Source: Candidatus Kuenenia stuttgartensis
Lineage (GTDB): Bacteria > Planctomycetota > Planctomycetia > Isosphaerales > Isosphaeraceae
Direction: 5' to 3'
Length of the DNA: 8,047 bases
Assembly (NCBI GenBank): GCA_945874095.1
Contig: CAMCFM010000169.1
Coordinates: forward strand, 1 to 8,047
Under the pieces are notes generated by a model. The model saw only the letters and a list, made by a program, of their open reading frames with translations, ran no database searches and was not told the DNA's origin. Positions within the stretch are counted from its first letter, which is position 1. Every line of letters starts with the position of its first letter. Positions 6,472-8,047 of this stretch are shown piece after piece. The translations under genes and the position numbers were made by a program.

Positions 6472-8047
6472 GTACGACCACCGACAAGCCGCAAACCCTT
6501 GAAAAAGTCGCATTTGAGCTTGATGGCCAGCCTGTGGAAGCCGGCCCTGATGAAACCATCTGGCAAGTGGCACAGCGGCTTGGAACAGCACTTCCGCATT
6601 TGTGCTACCGTCACGAACATGGCTACAGGCCTGATGGAAACTGTCGGGTCTGCGTGGTCGAGATCACTGGCGAACGCGTACTGGCTCCATCATGTAACCG
6701 CAAGCCGACAGCTGGGATGAAGGTGCAGACCCAGTCGGATCGAGCCAAATCGGCCCGGTCGCTGGTCATGGAACTGATCGTCGCTGATCAACCGCCCAGA
6801 GCCACGGCGCACGACCCCAAAAGCAGCCTTTGGCAATGGGCTGACAAAATGGGCGTCACCGAGAGCCGGTTCCCTGGCCGCCCACATGCACCAAAGCTCG
6901 ATCAATCACATCCCGCTATTTCTGTTGGGCTCGACGCCTGTATTCATTGCGGCCTATGCGAGCGGGCCTGCCGCGAAGTGCAGGTCAACGACGTGATCGG
7001 CATCGCCCATCGCGGCCACAATGCTCGAGTCGTCTTCGATATCCAGTCGCCCATGGGCGTTTCCACCTGCGTGGGCTGCGGCGAGTGCGTTCAGGCCTGC
7101 CCGACCGGGGCACTGATGCCAAAATCGCTGGTCGATTCCACCGGCTTGAAAATCATCGAGCCCACCGATTCTGTCGATAGCCTTTGCCCCTACTGCGGTG
7201 TCGGCTGCCAGACGACTTATCACACGCTCGACAATAAAATCGTAGCCGTCGATGGACGCAACGGGCCTGCCAATCACAACCGTCTGTGCGTCAAAGGTCG
7301 CTTCGGCTACGACTACATCAACCACCCTCATCGCCTGACCCAGCCCTTGATCCGTCGCGACGATGCTCCAAAATCGTGGGACTGCCAGGTCGATCCAGCC
7401 AACCCCTGGACTCACTTCCGGCCCGCCTCATGGGCTGAAGCTTTGGAAAAAGCCGCCGCTGGGCTGCGAGCCGTGCGCGATGTCTATGGGCCAAACTCCA
7501 TGGCCGGGTTCGGATCCGCCAAAGGCTCGAATGAAGAGGCCTATCTGTTCCAAAAGCTTGTCAGAACAGGCTTTGGTACGAACAACGTAGACCACTGTAC
7601 ACGGCTTTGCCATGCCTCGAGCGTGGCGGCCCTGATCGAGTGCATCGGCTCCGGGTCTGTCACGGCCCCGTTTTCTGAAGCGGCGAATTCGGAAGTCATT
7701 TTCATCATCGGAGCCAATCCAGCTGTCAATCATCCTGTGGCCGCCACGTTCATTAAAAATGCTGTCCAGAAAGGCGCCCGCCTTTATATTGCCGACCCGC
7801 GCCGCCAGTCGCTCAGCCGACTCGCCACCGGCCACCTGCAGTTTCGTCCCGGCACGGACGTGGCCCTGCTCTCGGCCATGATCCACACCATCATTTTTGA
7901 AGATTTATACGACCCAGCCTATGTCGCCGAACACACCAGCGGTTTTGAAAAACTGAAGGTGGAAATGGCCAGCCAGTCGCCCGAAGCCATGGGCCCCATG
8001 TGTGGGATTGACGCCGATGTGATTCGGGGATTTGCACGCGATTTTGC
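6468..8047 (+). CDS. fdhA: NAD-dependent formate dehydrogenase alpha subunit (3' end beyond the window)
   Basis: This is the catalytic subunit, oxidising formate to CO2 at a Mo or W bis-molybdopterin guanine dinucleotide centre. The first 526 residues are present. Residues 15-80 are a NuoG-like [2Fe-2S] domain (Cys46, Cys59, Cys62, Cys76). Two ferredoxin-type [4Fe-4S] motifs follow, CIHCGLCERAC (158-168) and CVGCGECVQACP (201-212). The oxidoreductase domain begins with the [4Fe-4S] motif CPYCGVGC (240-247) plus Cys274 in CVKGR. The active site is VDHCTRLCHASSV (374-386): Cys381, codon TGC, stands where other formate dehydrogenases have selenocysteine or cysteine, followed by His382. No cysteine occurs between 77 and 157, so the His-Cys3 cluster of NuoG has no ligands here. 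The ATG overlaps the stop of the beta gene. Related alpha subunits run to about 950-1000 residues, so roughly half is missing to the right. Whether the metal is Mo or W cannot be told. Confidence 0.93.
   Translation, partial: MSTTTDKPQTLEKVAFELDGQPVEAGPDETIWQVAQRLGTALPHLCYRHEHGYRPDGNCRVCVVEITGERVLAPSCNRKPTAGMKVQTQSDRAKSARSLVMELIVADQPPRATAHDPKSSLWQWADKMGVTESRFPGRPHAPKLDQSHPAISVGLDACIHCGLCERACREVQVNDVIGIAHRGHNARVVFDIQSPMGVSTCVGCGECVQACPTGALMPKSLVDSTGLKIIEPTDSVDSLCPYCGVGCQTTYHTLDNKIVAVDGRNGPANHNRLCVKGRFGYDYINHPHRLTQPLIRRDDAPKSWDCQVDPANPWTHFRPASWAEALEKAAAGLRAVRDVYGPNSMAGFGSAKGSNEEAYLFQKLVRTGFGTNNVDHCTRLCHASSVAALIECIGSGSVTAPFSEAANSEVIFIIGANPAVNHPVAATFIKNAVQKGARLYIADPRRQSLSRLATGHLQFRPGTDVALLSAMIHTIIFEDLYDPAYVAEHTSGFEKLKVEMASQSPEAMGPMCGIDADVIRGFARDF

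Noticed and set aside
6947..7415. Open frames on both strands inside the alpha-subunit gene
   Set aside because: They are shadows of the alpha-subunit frame, which carries the cysteine motifs.

Overview
The window looks like a piece of a Planctomycetes chromosome. The best pointer is the left-hand gene, a SpoVG protein with a four-cysteine zinc ribbon spliced into its core and a long disordered tail, a form I associate with planctomycetes. The ispE-spoVG pairing and weak or absent Shine-Dalgarno sites at several starts fit but do not prove it. I see no tRNA, rRNA, CRISPR, insertion sequence or phage feature.

Left block (about 1-2361, minus strand): a probable three-gene operon read right to left. 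It comprises an unrecognised helical-repeat protein with a Pro/Arg-rich tail, then ispE (isoprenoid precursor synthesis by the MEP pathway), then spoVG, which runs off the left edge. Gaps are 14 and 32 bases.

Middle block (2414-4498, plus strand): divergent from the first, with about 50 bases between the outermost possible starts. It holds a phosphohexomutase of the phosphoglucosamine/phosphomannomutase family, then, 3 bases later, a SerB-like HAD phosphatase.

Gap (4499-4773): about 275 bases with no obvious conserved gene. It contains a perfect 8-bp hairpin next to a possible -10 element, then a leader-like stretch of nested inverted repeats with a 26-codon ORF whose stop overlaps the next start in an ATGA.

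Right block (4774-8047, plus strand): two subunits of a soluble NAD-linked, Mo- or W-dependent formate dehydrogenase. The beta subunit is a NuoE-NuoF fusion ([2Fe-2S], FMN, NAD(H) and [4Fe-4S] sites). The alpha subunit, cut by the right edge, has a NuoG-like iron-sulfur front end joined to a bis-MGD oxidoreductase domain with cysteine at the selenocysteine/cysteine active-site position. The genes overlap by four bases. The layout resembles the two-subunit FDH1 of Methylorubrum extorquens and fits a role in the last step of C1 oxidation (formate to CO2 with NADH formation), as expected for planctomycetes that carry methanopterin-linked C1 genes. None of those other C1 genes is in this window.

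Most of the window is ordinary core metabolism. The points most worth a second look are the zinc-ribbon SpoVG, the alpha subunit lacking one NuoG-type cluster site, and the leader with its small ORF before the formate dehydrogenase genes.
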